DNA of 64,000 nt from Vibrio halioticoli NBRC 102217. Lineage in GTDB: Bacteria; Pseudomonadota; Gammaproteobacteria; Enterobacterales; Vibrionaceae. The DNA is taken from NCBI RefSeq assembly GCF_000496695.1, contig NZ_BAUJ01000003.1, positions 186,001 through 250,000 of the forward strand, in the 5' to 3' direction. Shown in pieces: positions 20,913-30,311 of this stretch. Made by a program: the position numbers and the translations under genes. The notes beneath the pieces are model-generated. The model was not told where the DNA came from. It worked only from the letters and a program-made list of their open reading frames with translations, and searched no databases. Each line of letters starts with the position of its first letter. Within the stretch, counting starts at the first letter, position 1.

Positions 20913-21986
20913 ATGAAAATATTATACGGTGTACAAGGTACAGGAAATGGTCATATTGCGCGTGCACGCGCGATGGCTGAAGCATTCAAAAACCGTGATG
21001 GTATCCAAGTTGATTTCGTCTTTTCTGGGAGAGAAAAAGAGAAATACTTCTCGATGGAAGCATTTAATGGTTATCGCGCCTTTTCTGGGCTGACCTTTAA
21101 TTCCAACAGTGGCAAGGTGGATTACCTAAAAACCGCCACCAACAATAACTTAGTTGAGCTGCTGCAGGACATTAATACATTAGATGTTAAGAGCTACGAT
21201 TTAGTCTTAAATGATTTTGAACCAATAAGTGCATGGGCAGCCAAAAGGCATAAAGTGCCGTGTATTGGCATTAGCCACCAAAATGCGTTTCGCTATCAAG
21301 TGCCTAAAAAAGGCTATGGCTTGATGGATAAAACCATTATCCATCACTTTGCGCCTTCGGATTTTCAACTGGGATTGCACTGGTATCATTTCGACCAACC
21401 TATTCTACCGCCTATCGTACACAGTGGCGGGGCTCATAATGGTGTTGAATCTAGAAGTGCAGGAGAGGACTTCATATTAGTCTATCTTCCTTTTGAAGAT
21501 TTAAAGCAAGTGGCTGAGTTGCTGCAGCGCTTATCTGATTACACATTCTGTTGCTATCACCCTGATATTAAAGAAGTGTACGACTTGGATAACGTGCAAT
21601 TTCGTCCTCTGTCCTTTACCAATTTTCAACAAGATCTGGTGCTTTGTCAGGGCGTTATTGCTAACGGTGGATTTGAATTGCCATCTGAGGCGCTTTCTCT
21701 GGGTAAAAAACTGCTGCTCAAACCATTGAGTGGGCAATTTGAACAGCAAAGTAATGTGGCCACTCTAGAGTATCTTGGTCTGGGAAGCGCTATGTTGGTG
21801 TTGGAGCCGAGTATTATCCGTAAGTGGTTAGAGGAAGAGAAGCCAGATCCTATTCATTATCCGGATGTGGCTGGGGCTATCTCTGATTGGGTACTTGAAG
21901 GTAACTGGGATCAACAAGCTCAGTTGAGTGAGAACCTCTGGAAGCAAGTGAGTTTCCCTAGCCATATTACCCATCTGCTAGATTGA
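20913..21986 (+). CDS. MJ1255/VC2487 family glycosyltransferase
   Basis: A 357-residue protein with the GT-B-like architecture of the MJ1255/VC2487 family. The N-terminus has Y-G-V-Q-G-T-G-N-G-H-I-A-R-A at residues 5-18, the Gly-rich loop with His seen in MurG/UGT-like enzymes. The C-terminal half has the donor-site type segment N-G-G-F-E-L-P-S-E-A-L-S-L-G-K near residues 251-265. No membrane segment is seen. It is coupled to the PAP2 phosphatase, which suggests a shared lipid-linked glycan or glycolipid substrate (inference). A homologue (VC2487) is found near leuO in Vibrio cholerae, but the sugar and acceptor are unknown to me. Confidence 0.82.
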   Translation: MKILYGVQGTGNGHIARARAMAEAFKNRDGIQVDFVFSGREKEKYFSMEAFNGYRAFSGLTFNSNSGKVDYLKTATNNNLVELLQDINTLDVKSYDLVLNDFEPISAWAAKRHKVPCIGISHQNAFRYQVPKKGYGLMDKTIIHHFAPSDFQLGLHWYHFDQPILPPIVHSGGAHNGVESRSAGEDFILVYLPFEDLKQVAELLQRLSDYTFCCYHPDIKEVYDLDNVQFRPLSFTNFQQDLVLCQGVIANGGFELPSEALSLGKKLLLKPLSGQFEQQSNVATLEYLGLGSAMLVLEPSIIRKWLEEEKPDPIHYPDVAGAISDWVLEGNWDQQAQLSENLWKQVSFPSHITHLLD

Positions 21987-22316
21987 TAATTAGACGAATG
22001 GGTGGCGTATAATTAGTTGGGTCAATGATTTGGCCATGCGTCACCACTTCGATCTATATGATTAAATTATGTATTTGTCGTACAAATCATACGTATTTTT
22101 TATCAAAAACAGTGTTTTTTGTTTTTTTATATTATCAGTAAGTTGCTGTTTTATAGTGGTAATATATCTCTATAACTAAAATCTACTCATTCTTTATCAA
22201 TTTGCTTGTTCTATAGTGATGATATGAAACATATTAGTTTCAATGAATATTCATCCTATTAATGGTTTGCTGATTTAACGGCTTACCCATTACAACAATA
22301 ATAGAGAGAAGAGCGG
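21987..22316. promoter_or_regulatory. AT-rich regulatory region upstream of leuO
   Basis: About 330 bases without a gene, notably richer in A and T than its surroundings, with T runs near 22106-22129. It contains an imperfect tandem repeat: TTGCT, then GTT, then TATAGTG and a purine-rich tail, at 22143-22165 and again at 22202-22225. The TATAGTG cores start exactly 60 bases apart (22152 and 22212). leuO genes are typically silenced by H-NS on AT-rich upstream DNA, which this composition would fit. No transcription start can be named. Confidence 0.55.
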
Positions 22317-23285
22317 ATGTTGGCGAGTAGCAGTGCACATGATTGGCAACAAACAGTAGACCCAAAAAATGCCACTTTACGTGGTGTTGATCTAAATTTA
22401 CTCATCGTATTTGATGCTGTTATGCAAGAACAGAATATTACTCGTGCAGCAAAAAACTTGAATATGTCTCAACCTGCAGTGAGCAACGCCGTTGCTCGTT
22501 TGAAGGTGATGTTTAAAGATGATTTGTTCATGCGTAAAGGACGAGGCATTTCTCCTACATTACGTGCTCGTCAATTATCCACACCAGTGCGTCAAGCTTT
22601 GCAATTGGTGAGAAATGAACTGCCCGGAACATCGTTTGATCCGGCGACTTCTAGCCGCATATTCTCGATTGCTATCGGTACGCCAAACGATGTTCGTTTT
22701 GCTCCTGAATTGATCAAGAACACAGCTAAGAAAGCACCTAGCGTTAAATTGAACTTAGATTCTTTGGGTGGCACATCTCTACAAGAACGACTCATTCAGC
22801 AAGAGATCGACTACATCATTGGCTACACTTATTTTGACAATGCTGACTTTGTAAGCACAGAGATCTTTAGTGATGAGTTGGTGGTGATTTGTGCCAAAGA
22901 CCATCCTCGTCTTGGTCAATCGAGCAAAATATCAATGGAGCAACTGCTGCACGAACAGCATGCCAGTTTATCGCCAACCAGTGATGTGATGGATTTAAAC
23001 CATATCGTATATAAAGATTTACAAGTTCAATCTTCATACCGTGGCGCAACGCTTGGCAACTTAATTGCGGTAGCCGCGCAGTCTGAATTATTGTGTGTTG
23101 TTCCGCGTTGGGTTAAAGAGTTTTTCCCAACCAGTTTAGAGCTACACGCTATGCCGTTTCCGGGTGAGCAGACTCAGATTAGAGCCTATCTAACTTGGCA
23201 TGAATCTCGACAAAATGATGCCGCTCATATCTGGATGAGAGACCAATTAATGGCCGTGTGTGGTGAAGTGGTTGCTAAAGGGTAA
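22317..23285 (+). CDS. leuO: LysR-type transcriptional regulator LeuO
   Basis: A 322-residue LysR-family regulator. The winged helix-turn-helix occupies about residues 22-82 (L-R-G-V-D-L-N-L-L-I-V-F-D-A-V, then M-S-Q-P-A-V-S-N-A-V-A-R-L), followed by the effector-binding domain (about 115-310). The N-terminal extension, the L-N-L-L-I-V-F-D-A-V-M-Q-E-Q-N-I-T-R-A-A start and the position beside the branched-chain amino-acid genes identify LeuO rather than a generic LysR. LeuO is a pleiotropic regulator that antagonises H-NS; in V. cholerae it is linked to ToxR-dependent stress responses. A strong terminator follows the gene. Confidence 0.93.
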   Translation: MLASSSAHDWQQTVDPKNATLRGVDLNLLIVFDAVMQEQNITRAAKNLNMSQPAVSNAVARLKVMFKDDLFMRKGRGISPTLRARQLSTPVRQALQLVRNELPGTSFDPATSSRIFSIAIGTPNDVRFAPELIKNTAKKAPSVKLNLDSLGGTSLQERLIQQEIDYIIGYTYFDNADFVSTEIFSDELVVICAKDHPRLGQSSKISMEQLLHEQHASLSPTSDVMDLNHIVYKDLQVQSSYRGATLGNLIAVAAQSELLCVVPRWVKEFFPTSLELHAMPFPGEQTQIRAYLTWHESRQNDAAHIWMRDQLMAVCGEVVAKG

Positions 23286-23312
23286 TTAGAAGTATCCAGT
23301 AAAAATTCATGA

Positions 23313-23347
23313 AGCATCGATAGCGAACGTTATCGATGCTTTTTTTA
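23313..23347 (+). terminator. Intrinsic terminator of leuO
   Basis: A perfect 10-bp stem (AGCATCGATA with TATCGATGCT) and an 8-base loop are followed by a T run, about 28 bases after the leuO stop. Confidence 0.93.
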
Positions 23348-23507
23348 TGAGCAATATTGCACTGATACTGCTCTTACCAGTGTTCAAAAACAAGATTCAT
23401 GTCCAATTTTGAAGCAAGAAAACGCGAGTGTAATTGCCTTTTTTTTACTCGACTGTAAACTATCTGGCTAACTCAGCTTACAGGTGTAAGCCAAAAGGTA
23501 GAGGTAT

Positions 23508-25337
23508 ATGGCCAGTTCAGAGTTTCACATTGTTAAAAAAGTTCGTCAGCAAGTTGTAGACGGAGGAAGTCGCATTGCACTTAAGCACAAAATTCATGGT
23601 GCTTGGCAGGGGATTTCTTGGTCACAGTTTGGGCAGCAGATGGATGCTGTTTCGATGGCGCTTTTGACTCAAGGATTGAGTGTTCAGGATAAAGTGGGTA
23701 TTTATTCGAATAATATGCCGAAATGGACAATGGCAGATATTGGTGCGCTACAAGCACGCATAGTCACCGTTCCTATCTATCCAACTAATACTGCAGAGCA
23801 GTCTGCTTATGTTCTGCAAAATGCAGACGTAAAGGTTTTGTTCGTAGGTGAACAAGAGCAATATGACATAGCCGTTTCAATCTTCGATCAGTGCGAACAA
23901 CTAGAATTGATCGTTGCTATGTGTGACAGTATTTCACTTTCTGAAAACAACTTCAGCCAGTCTTGGGATGATTTTGTTAAAACACAAGAGCACACAGCAG
24001 AAGTAAAAGAAGAATTTGAGAAGCGCATACAAGATGCCAACTTAGACGATCTAGTGACATTAATTTATACCTCTGGCACCACAGGCCAGCCAAAAGGGGT
24101 AATGCTAGATTACGCTAACTTTGCATCGCAGTTAGAAGGGCACGTAGCTCGCCTAAACCTAAGTAAAGACGATGTATCTTTATGTTTCTTGCCACTGTCA
24201 CACGTGTTCGAACGTGCATGGACTATGTTTGTGCTGTTTACCGGTGCGACTAATGCTTATCTTGTGGATACGATGCAAGTACGTGATGCGTTGGGTGAAG
24301 TGAAGCCAACCGTAATGTGTGCGGTGCCGCGCTTCTATGAGAAAATTTTCTCGGCGATTCATGAAAAAGTATCGCACTCTTCCTTCGCTAAAAAAGCCAT
24401 GTTCACTTGGGCGGTTAATACGGGAGCAAGAATTGCTCTATGTAAGCAAGAACAGCGTAAACCATCCTATTTATTAAAACGCAGCCATGCCTTAGCTGAC
24501 AAGCTTGTGCTAAGCAAATTACGTGCTTTATTGGGCGGTAATATCACCATGATGCCATGTGGCGGCGCTAAGCTTGATGAGACAATAGGTCGCTTTTTCC
24601 ATGCCCTAGGTCTTAACGTGAAGCTAGGTTATGGTATGACTGAAACGACGGCTACAGTATCATGCTGGGATGATCCGAAATTTGATCCTGATTCAATCGG
24701 TACCTCTATGCCGGGGGCTCAGGTTAAGATTGGTGAAAATAACGAGATTTTAGTTCGCGGTCCTATGGTAATGCGTGGTTATTACAAGTTACCGGAAGAA
24801 ACTGCTAAAACGTTTGATGAAAATGGCTTCTTGAAGACTGGTGATGCCGGGCATTTTGATGAGAATGGTAATTTGTTTATCACTGATCGCATCAAAGAGT
24901 TGATGAAAACCTCTGGTGGTAAATATATTGCGCCACAGGTAGTAGAAGGCACCATAGGTAAAGATCACTTTATCGAGCAAATTGCCGTTATTGCAGACAC
25001 TCGTAAGTTTGTTTCGGCGCTAATCGTACCTAGCTATGAAGCCTTAGAAGTGTACGCCAAAGAATTGAACATCAAGTATCACGACAAAGTGGAATTATTA
25101 AAACACAGCCAAGTTGTTGAAATGCTAGAAGAACGAGTCACTGAGTTACAAAAGAACTTAGCGAAGTTTGAACAGGTTAAGAAGTTTAAATTACTGCCTA
25201 AAGCCTTCTCTATGGAAAAAGGCGAACTAACGCCAACTCAAAAGCTACGTCGTAAAGTCATCAATGATCGTTATCAAGACGAAATTGAAGAAATGTACCA
25301 TGAAAAAGGCAAAGCTAAGGCAAAGCCGAAAAAGTAG
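23508..25337 (+). CDS. AMP-dependent long-chain acyl-CoA synthetase/ligase
   Basis: A 609-residue adenylate-forming enzyme expected to activate long-chain fatty acids to acyl-CoA. Motifs: the ATP/AMP-binding loop Y-T-S-G-T-T-G-Q-P-K-G near residues 187-197, the G-Y-G-M-T-E-T-T segment near 376-383, and the hinge region K-T-G-D-A-G-H-F-D with D-R-I-K-E-L near 440-466. It ends in a Lys-rich tail (about 590-609). It resembles the FAA1/FadD15-type enzymes more than the classical E. coli FadD. AAAAGGTAGAGG supports the ATG at 23508. It is a single-gene unit with its own terminator between leuO and ilvI. Confidence 0.9.
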   Translation: MASSEFHIVKKVRQQVVDGGSRIALKHKIHGAWQGISWSQFGQQMDAVSMALLTQGLSVQDKVGIYSNNMPKWTMADIGALQARIVTVPIYPTNTAEQSAYVLQNADVKVLFVGEQEQYDIAVSIFDQCEQLELIVAMCDSISLSENNFSQSWDDFVKTQEHTAEVKEEFEKRIQDANLDDLVTLIYTSGTTGQPKGVMLDYANFASQLEGHVARLNLSKDDVSLCFLPLSHVFERAWTMFVLFTGATNAYLVDTMQVRDALGEVKPTVMCAVPRFYEKIFSAIHEKVSHSSFAKKAMFTWAVNTGARIALCKQEQRKPSYLLKRSHALADKLVLSKLRALLGGNITMMPCGGAKLDETIGRFFHALGLNVKLGYGMTETTATVSCWDDPKFDPDSIGTSMPGAQVKIGENNEILVRGPMVMRGYYKLPEETAKTFDENGFLKTGDAGHFDENGNLFITDRIKELMKTSGGKYIAPQVVEGTIGKDHFIEQIAVIADTRKFVSALIVPSYEALEVYAKELNIKYHDKVELLKHSQVVEMLEERVTELQKNLAKFEQVKKFKLLPKAFSMEKGELTPTQKLRRKVINDRYQDEIEEMYHEKGKAKAKPKK

Positions 25338-25359
25338 TGAGTTAACTTAAATAAAAATG

Positions 25360-25396
25360 ATCCCCGCAGCTTTGATAAGCTCGCGGGGATTTTTAT
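25360..25396 (+). terminator. Intrinsic terminator of the acyl-CoA ligase gene
   Basis: A GC-rich hairpin (ATCCCCGC paired with GCGGGGAT, inner AGCTT/AAGCT extension) followed by TTTTATTT, 22 bases after the stop codon. Confidence 0.93.
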
Positions 25397-25694
25397 TTGG
25401 GTCTATGAAAAACAATGAGTTAGAAGCGGTTAATCATGGGTGATGAGTCTTTAAATATTTCTGTTAATGAAATGTGTTTTTTAGCGTAGACAGAGGCGGG
25501 ATAAAAACTGTATGGTGGAAAGGTAACCCTACATTTGCTATGGCGGAGGTAGGAACATAGTCAGTTATTGTTGAGGCGAAAAACAAGCCGTTTTGACAAG
25601 GAATAATAGACTTTAGGCTACGAATAAGCCCTAACTATGTAAACCCAACGAATAGATAACCCAAGTTTATTCGTCAATGGTAAGGAGAGAGTTA
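25397..25694. promoter_or_regulatory. Leader region of ilvIH
   Basis: About 300 bases before ilvI without a supportable gene. A TTGACA hexamer occurs at 25603-25608 but no good -10 follows at standard spacing. The heptamer ACGAATA occurs directly twice (25620-25626 and 25648-25654) and once inverted as TATTCGT (25668-25674). No leader peptide rich in branched-chain codons and no terminator hairpin is seen, unlike the leu operon, so regulation is more likely by a protein such as Lrp, as for E. coli ilvIH. Confidence 0.45.
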
Positions 25695-27416
25695 ATGGAA
25701 ATGTTATCTGGCGCAGAAATCATCGTCCAGTCATTGATTGAAGAAGAAGTTGAGCAGATTTTTGGTTACCCAGGAGGCTCAGTTCTCGATATTTATGATG
25801 CCCTGCATGCAAAAACCGACCAAATTAAGCACGTTTTAGTTCGTCATGAGCAAGCCGCAACCCATATGGCTGATGGCTATGCCAGATCTACGGGTAAACC
25901 CGGCGTAGTGCTGGTCTGTTCAGGCCCTGGCGCAACCAATACCGTCACCGGCATCGCAACCGCCTACATGGACTCCATTCCAATGATTGTTATCTCTGGC
26001 AACGTGCCAAATAACTTAATTGGTAATGATGCCTTTCAGGAGTGCGATATCGTCGGTGTTTCAAGACCAATAGTGAAGCATAGCTTTTTAGTTAAACGTG
26101 CTGAAGATATCGCAGAGACCGTCAAAAAAGCCTTTTTTATCGCCTCAACAGGTCGACCTGGTCCAGTAGTGATTGATGTCCCTAAAGACATCATGAATCC
26201 GCAAATTAAGCTCCCTTTCCAATATCCAGACAGCATTAAAATGCGCTCTTACAACCCAACAACAGCTGGGCATAAAGGGCAAATTAAGAAGGCGTTAAAA
26301 GCCCTTCTCGAAGCGAAAAAACCCGTATTGTACGTTGGTGGTGGCGCGGTTATTTCTGAATCAGATCAATATCTGCTTAGCCTCGCTGAGAAGCTACGAC
26401 TGCCAGTAGTCAGCACATTGATGGGCTTAGGCGCTTTTCCTGGAATGCATGCTAACTCGCTAGGCATGCTGGGCATGCATGGCACTTATGAAGCCAATAT
26501 GGCGATGCATAATGCCGACCTTATTTTTGGTGTTGGGGTTCGATTCGACGACCGCACCACCAACAATTTAGAAAAATACTGTCCAGATGCAAAAGTTATT
26601 CATATTGATATCGACCCATCCTCAGTATCGAAAAATGTGCGCGCGGATCTGCCGATTGTCGGTTCTGCCGATAAAGTGCTGGAATGCATGGTGTCATTGT
26701 TAGAAAACCAAGATGCAAGTAACGATCAACAAGCACTGCAGCTTTGGTGGAATGAGATTCAAACCTGGCGTGAGCGCGATTGTCTAGCCTATGAAAAGTC
26801 CGCCGATAAAATCAAGCCTCAGCAGGTGATAGAGACCTTACACAAGCTGACCAATGGCGATGCCTATGTGGCTTCCGATGTGGGCCAACATCAGATGTTT
26901 GCGGCCTTATACTACCCATTTAAACAGTCTCGTCGTTGGATTAACTCCGGTGGTCTTGGCACTATGGGCTTTGGTTTGCCAGCTGGTATGGGCGTGAAGT
27001 TTGCTCATCCAGAAGAAGAGGTGGTAGTGGTAACCGGTGACGGCAGTATTCAAATGAATATTCAAGAGCTGTCGACGGCGTTGCAATACGGCATTCCAGT
27101 GAAAATTATCAACCTAAATAATCGCTTCTTAGGCATGGTTAAGCAGTGGCAAGATATTATCTATGAAGGACGCCACTCCAATTCTTATATGTCTTCGGTA
27201 CCTGATTTCGCCGCCATTGCAGAAGCCTATGGGCATGTTGGTATGCGCATTTCCTCTCCTGATGAGTTGGAGTCAGGGCTGCAAAAAGCGCTCGATATGA
27301 AAGATCGTTTGGTATTTGTAGATATTAGTGTTGATGAAACAGAGCATGTTTATCCAATGCAAGTGAAAGGCGATGGCATGGATAGTATGTGGCTAAGTAA
27401 GACGGAGAGAACATAA
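25695..27416 (+). CDS. ilvI: Acetolactate synthase, large (catalytic) subunit
   Basis: A 573-residue thiamine-diphosphate enzyme that makes 2-acetolactate or 2-aceto-2-hydroxybutyrate, the first common step of valine, leucine and isoleucine synthesis. The catalytic Glu lies in [10 protein letters not shown] near residue 50. The FAD-associated middle domain follows, then the ThDP/Mg motif [12 protein letters not shown] near 447-458. ATG 25695 has AAGGAGAG upstream at the right distance; the ATG at 25677 precedes that site and is rejected. The gap to ilvH is one base. The closeness to IlvI (isozyme III) and the ilvIH arrangement support the name. Confidence 0.96.
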   Translation: MEMLSGAEIIVQSLIEEEVEQIFGYPGGSVLDIYDALHAKTDQIKHVLVRHEQAATHMADGYARSTGKPGVVLVCSGPGATNTVTGIATAYMDSIPMIVISGNVPNNLIGNDAFQECDIVGVSRPIVKHSFLVKRAEDIAETVKKAFFIASTGRPGPVVIDVPKDIMNPQIKLPFQYPDSIKMRSYNPTTAGHKGQIKKALKALLEAKKPVLYVGGGAVISESDQYLLSLAEKLRLPVVSTLMGLGAFPGMHANSLGMLGMHGTYEANMAMHNADLIFGVGVRFDDRTTNNLEKYCPDAKVIHIDIDPSSVSKNVRADLPIVGSADKVLECMVSLLENQDASNDQQALQLWWNEIQTWRERDCLAYEKSADKIKPQQVIETLHKLTNGDAYVASDVGQHQMFAALYYPFKQSRRWINSGGLGTMGFGLPAGMGVKFAHPEEEVVVVTGDGSIQMNIQELSTALQYGIPVKIINLNNRFLGMVKQWQDIIYEGRHSNSYMSSVPDFAAIAEAYGHVGMRISSPDELESGLQKALDMKDRLVFVDISVDETEHVYPMQVKGDGMDSMWLSKTERT

Positions 27417-27417
27417 T

Positions 27418-27912
27418 ATGAGACACATTATTTCCCTATTAATGGAAAACCAACCGGGCTCCTTGTCGCGAGTGGTTGGATTATTTTCTCAGCGTGGTTA
27501 CAACATTGAATCGCTAACCGTTTCACCGACAGACGATGAAACCTTATCTCGTTTGAACATCACCACCGAAACTGATGAACTGCAACTAGAACAAATTCAG
27601 AAGCAGCTACACAAATTGATCGATGTACTTAAAGTTCAGGAAGTGACAGAGTCGGACTACATTGAGCGTGAACTGATGATGGTCAAACTTAAAGCCTCTG
27701 GTTTTGCTCGCGCTGAAGTAAAACGTACCGCTGATATTTTCCGTGGCCAGATTGTGGATGTCACTGCCTCTCAATATACGGTGCAACTGGCAGGCACAAG
27801 CGAAAAACTGGACGCTTTTATTAAAGCTATTTCTGAAATCACCGATGTGATTGAAGTGGCGAGAAGTGGTGTGGTTGGACTGGCTCGTGGCGAACGAGCG
27901 TTGAAAGCTTAG
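27418..27912 (+). CDS. ilvH: Acetolactate synthase, small (regulatory) subunit
   Basis: A 164-residue regulatory subunit that activates IlvI and confers valine feedback inhibition. An N-terminal ACT domain (about residues 1-77) starts with R-H-I-I-S-L-L-M-E-N-Q-P-G-S-L-S-R-V, including the Gly-Ser-Leu turn that contacts the effector. A C-terminal ACT-like domain follows (about 80-160). Length equals the enteric IlvH. It starts one base after ilvI and is followed by a terminator, so ilvIH is a two-gene operon. Confidence 0.96.
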   Translation: MRHIISLLMENQPGSLSRVVGLFSQRGYNIESLTVSPTDDETLSRLNITTETDELQLEQIQKQLHKLIDVLKVQEVTESDYIERELMMVKLKASGFARAEVKRTADIFRGQIVDVTASQYTVQLAGTSEKLDAFIKAISEITDVIEVARSGVVGLARGERALKA

Positions 27913-27990
27913 TTACCAATACTGCGTCGACTCAAAAGAATAAGTGAACAAACACCACATATTCTTTTGAAAGTTAAGCCTTTCTATCGA

Positions 27991-28019
27991 GCCATCTCTA
28001 TTATTGAGGTGGCTTTTTT
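27991..28019 (+). terminator. Intrinsic terminator of ilvIH
   Basis: An 8-bp stem (GCCATCTC with GAGGTGGC, one G-T pair) with a 7-base loop followed by TTTTTTA, about 78 bases after ilvH. Confidence 0.88.
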
Positions 28020-28171
28020 ATGTTGGAATGTTTAGCAAACGTAAATGTGGATCGCAATATGATTGCGTGGTGCTTTTTTGAACGATACACTGGTTGCAGT
28101 GAGTTTTTAGACACGTTATCGCTGAGTCAGATAGGGATTGCCTAACTTTGTGATCATCATAGAGGCACTGT

Positions 28172-28303
28172 ATGTTACGAACTGCATTTGTAAGATTGGT
28201 TGTAGGTGGATTGCTGGGAATGGCAATGGTATTTAATGCCGTTTATTTCCTTCCGTTAGTTCTGTTAATGAACACTCATCGTCGTGAGCTATTTTCTTTC
28301 TAG
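28172..28303 (+). CDS. Small hydrophobic membrane protein, 43 residues, unrecognised
   Basis: A 43-codon frame from ATG at 28172 to TAG at 28301-28303, with AGAGG upstream (28161-28165). The product begins MLRTAFVRLVVGG, has one long hydrophobic stretch (about residues 6-33) and ends in a short polar tail with H-R-R-E. A terminator lies upstream (27991-28019) and a bidirectional one downstream (28342-28372), so it sits alone in its own transcription slot between ilvH and pyk. I do not recognise the protein. It could be a small membrane-bound regulator or a chance frame; the ribosome binding site, the clean membrane segment and the flanking terminators favour a real gene. Confidence 0.6.
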   Translation: MLRTAFVRLVVGGLLGMAMVFNAVYFLPLVLLMNTHRRELFSF

Positions 28304-28341
28304 CAAAATATATCTTTTAAAAAAGATATAAAAAAGACATA

Positions 28342-28372
28342 AAAAAAGAGAGCCCAAAGGCTCTCTTTTTTG
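28342..28372. terminator. Bidirectional intrinsic terminator
   Basis: AAAAAAGAGAGCC, loop CAAA, GGCTCTCTTTTTT: a 13-bp stem with A and T runs on both sides. It lies between the converging small ORF (ends 28303) and pykF (ends 28394) and can serve both strands. Confidence 0.95.
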
Positions 28373-28393
28373 TATCTGTTAGGTCGCTGTAAA

Positions 28394-29806
28394 TTACAGT
28401 ACGTGTACAGATGCAGTGTTAGTAGTACCTGAAGCAACTAGCGCGCCAGAAACCATAACTACGATGTCGCCTTTCTTACCAAAACCAGCTTCAAGAACAT
28501 ATTCTTTACCGTTTTTGTAGAACTCATCAGTGCTGTTGATAGATTCAACAAGAACTGGACGAACACCCTTAGTAAGAACTAGCTGTGCAGCAGTCTTAGG
28601 GTTAGTAGTTAGAGCAACGATGCTTGCTGTTGGGAAGTATTTACGTACAGAACGTGCAGACTTGCCGCCTTCAGTAGCAACGATGATTAGAGGAGCTGCT
28701 AGTTTCTCAGCTGTGTCTACTGCGCCTTTACATACTGCTTCAGTGATGCGTAGACGTGGGCTGTCTAGACGAGAACCTAGTTCAGCTTTAAGCGCGCCGT
28801 CAGTACGGTTAGCGATTTGAGCCATGATAGTAACAGCTTCAACTGGGTACTTACCTTTAGCAGTTTCACCAGAAAGCATTACTGCATCAGTACCATCCAT
28901 GATTGCGTTAGCAACGTCACCCGCTTCTGCGCGAGTTGGACGTGGGTTTTGAATCATAGAATCAAGCATTTGAGTTGCAGTGATAACAACTTTACGAGCG
29001 CGGTTACATTTCTCAATCATCATTTTCTGAGCGAAAATAACTTCTTCAGGTGGGATTTCAACACCTAGGTCACCACGAGCAACCATGATGCCGTCAGAAG
29101 CTTCAAGAATTGCATCGAAGTTATCAACACCTTCTTGGCTTTCGATTTTAGAAATGATGTGGATGTTTTCGCCACCGTTAGCATTTAGAAGCTCACGGAT
29201 TTCTTTAACGTCTTCTTCTTTACGGATGAAAGAAGCAGCAACGAAATCAACGCCTTGCTCACAACCAAATTTAAGGTCAGCTTTGTCTTTCTCAGAAAGA
29301 GCAGGAAGTTGAACAGAAACGCCAGGAAGGTTAACACCTTTGTTTTCGCCTAGTGCACCGTTGTTAAGAACTTTACACTTAACTTCAGTTGCAGTAGTAG
29401 AAACAACTTCCATTTCGATTAGACCGTCGTCTACTAGGATAGTGTTACCAGCAGATAGGTCGTTTGCGAAACCAAGGTAAGTTACAGCAACGATGTCTTT
29501 GTTACCCACTACAGAAGCGTCTGTAGTGAAAGTGAATTCTTGACCAGCTACTAGATTAACGTCATTGCCGCCTTCTAGTTTGATTGTACGGATTTCTGGA
29601 CCTTTAGTGTCTAGAAGGATAGCCAGTTGTTTACCAACTTTAGCCATAACTTCACGGAAGTTTGTGATACGGCCAGCGTGCTCTTCAAAGTTACCGTGAG
29701 AGAAGTTCAGGCGCATTACGTTCATGCCTGCATTTACTAGTTCAGTTAACTTCTCTACAGATTCAGTTTTAGGGCCAATCGTACATACGATTTTGGTCTT
29801 TTTCAT
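28394..29806 (-). CDS. pykF: Pyruvate kinase (type I)
   Basis: A 470-residue glycolytic enzyme that transfers phosphate from phosphoenolpyruvate to ADP. It starts with T-K-I-V-C-T-I-G-P near residues 4-12 and has the N-F-S-H-G segment near 34-38 and the active-site block I-I-S-K-I-E-S near 216-222. G-V-E-I-P near 250 and a C-terminal domain (about 345-470) that in PykF binds fructose 1,6-bisphosphate complete the enzyme. Length and N-terminus match PykF rather than the longer PykA. GGAGAG lies just upstream of the start. It is a single-gene unit with a shared terminator downstream. Codon use looks strongly biased, as expected for a highly expressed gene. Confidence 0.95.
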   Translation of the reverse strand: MKKTKIVCTIGPKTESVEKLTELVNAGMNVMRLNFSHGNFEEHAGRITNFREVMAKVGKQLAILLDTKGPEIRTIKLEGGNDVNLVAGQEFTFTTDASVVGNKDIVAVTYLGFANDLSAGNTILVDDGLIEMEVVSTTATEVKCKVLNNGALGENKGVNLPGVSVQLPALSEKDKADLKFGCEQGVDFVAASFIRKEEDVKEIRELLNANGGENIHIISKIESQEGVDNFDAILEASDGIMVARGDLGVEIPPEEVIFAQKMMIEKCNRARKVVITATQMLDSMIQNPRPTRAEAGDVANAIMDGTDAVMLSGETAKGKYPVEAVTIMAQIANRTDGALKAELGSRLDSPRLRITEAVCKGAVDTAEKLAAPLIIVATEGGKSARSVRKYFPTASIVALTTNPKTAAQLVLTKGVRPVLVESINSTDEFYKNGKEYVLEAGFGKKGDIVVMVSGALVASGTTNTASVHVL

Positions 29807-29859
29807 GGAAAATACTCTCCGGTAAGTATTACATAAGTTTAAATAGGGTACTGGCGGCT

Positions 29860-29888
29860 ATATTACTTCATTTGTAATTAAATTACAA
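29860..29888 (-). promoter_or_regulatory. Putative pykF promoter
   Basis: On the minus strand TTGTAA and TAATAT are separated by 17 bases, the -10 lying about 54 bases upstream of the pykF start. Each hexamer matches consensus at four of six positions, so this is a candidate only. Confidence 0.4.
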
Positions 29889-30311
29889 AATTCTACGGAG
29901 TCGTCATGAATGATGACTCGAAAGTAATTATAGGTGGCCTTGATGGCTTATCACACAAAATCAACCGTTTTTAGACCGACTTTTGTATTGTTTTTCGCCA
30001 TATTTATCGTTAGATCACGAATTCAGCAATATTTGCTCTGTGATTGTTGATAATAATTTTGTAATAAAGTTTCTTTCTGGTGTCGGATTCTAACACCGAA
30101 ACAGGGCAAATTCACGGTTTAGAATTGTCTTAGAACAAGGTTTTAGCGCAAAAGAATTATTTTTAACAATAAAATAATTCTTTTCGAACAAAAATGACTT
30201 TAATTCATAAGACTAAGTAGTTTGAAATGCATAAAAACCTCACTATTAAGCGTGATATATTGAAGCGTTAATGAGTGAAAAATACACGATAATGGTCAAG
30301 GTAGAGTGAGT
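29889..30311. other. Intergenic region between pykF and the Gfo/Idh/MocA gene
   Basis: About 420 bases, strongly AT-rich, with no gene seen. It contains a perfect 14-bp inverted repeat of A and T-rich sequence (AAAAGAATTATTTT at 30150-30163 and its complement at 30171-30184, loop TAACAAT) and a shorter GGTGT/ACACC hairpin near 30079-30095. Either may be an operator or a weak bidirectional terminator for the divergent promoters. Confidence 0.5.
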
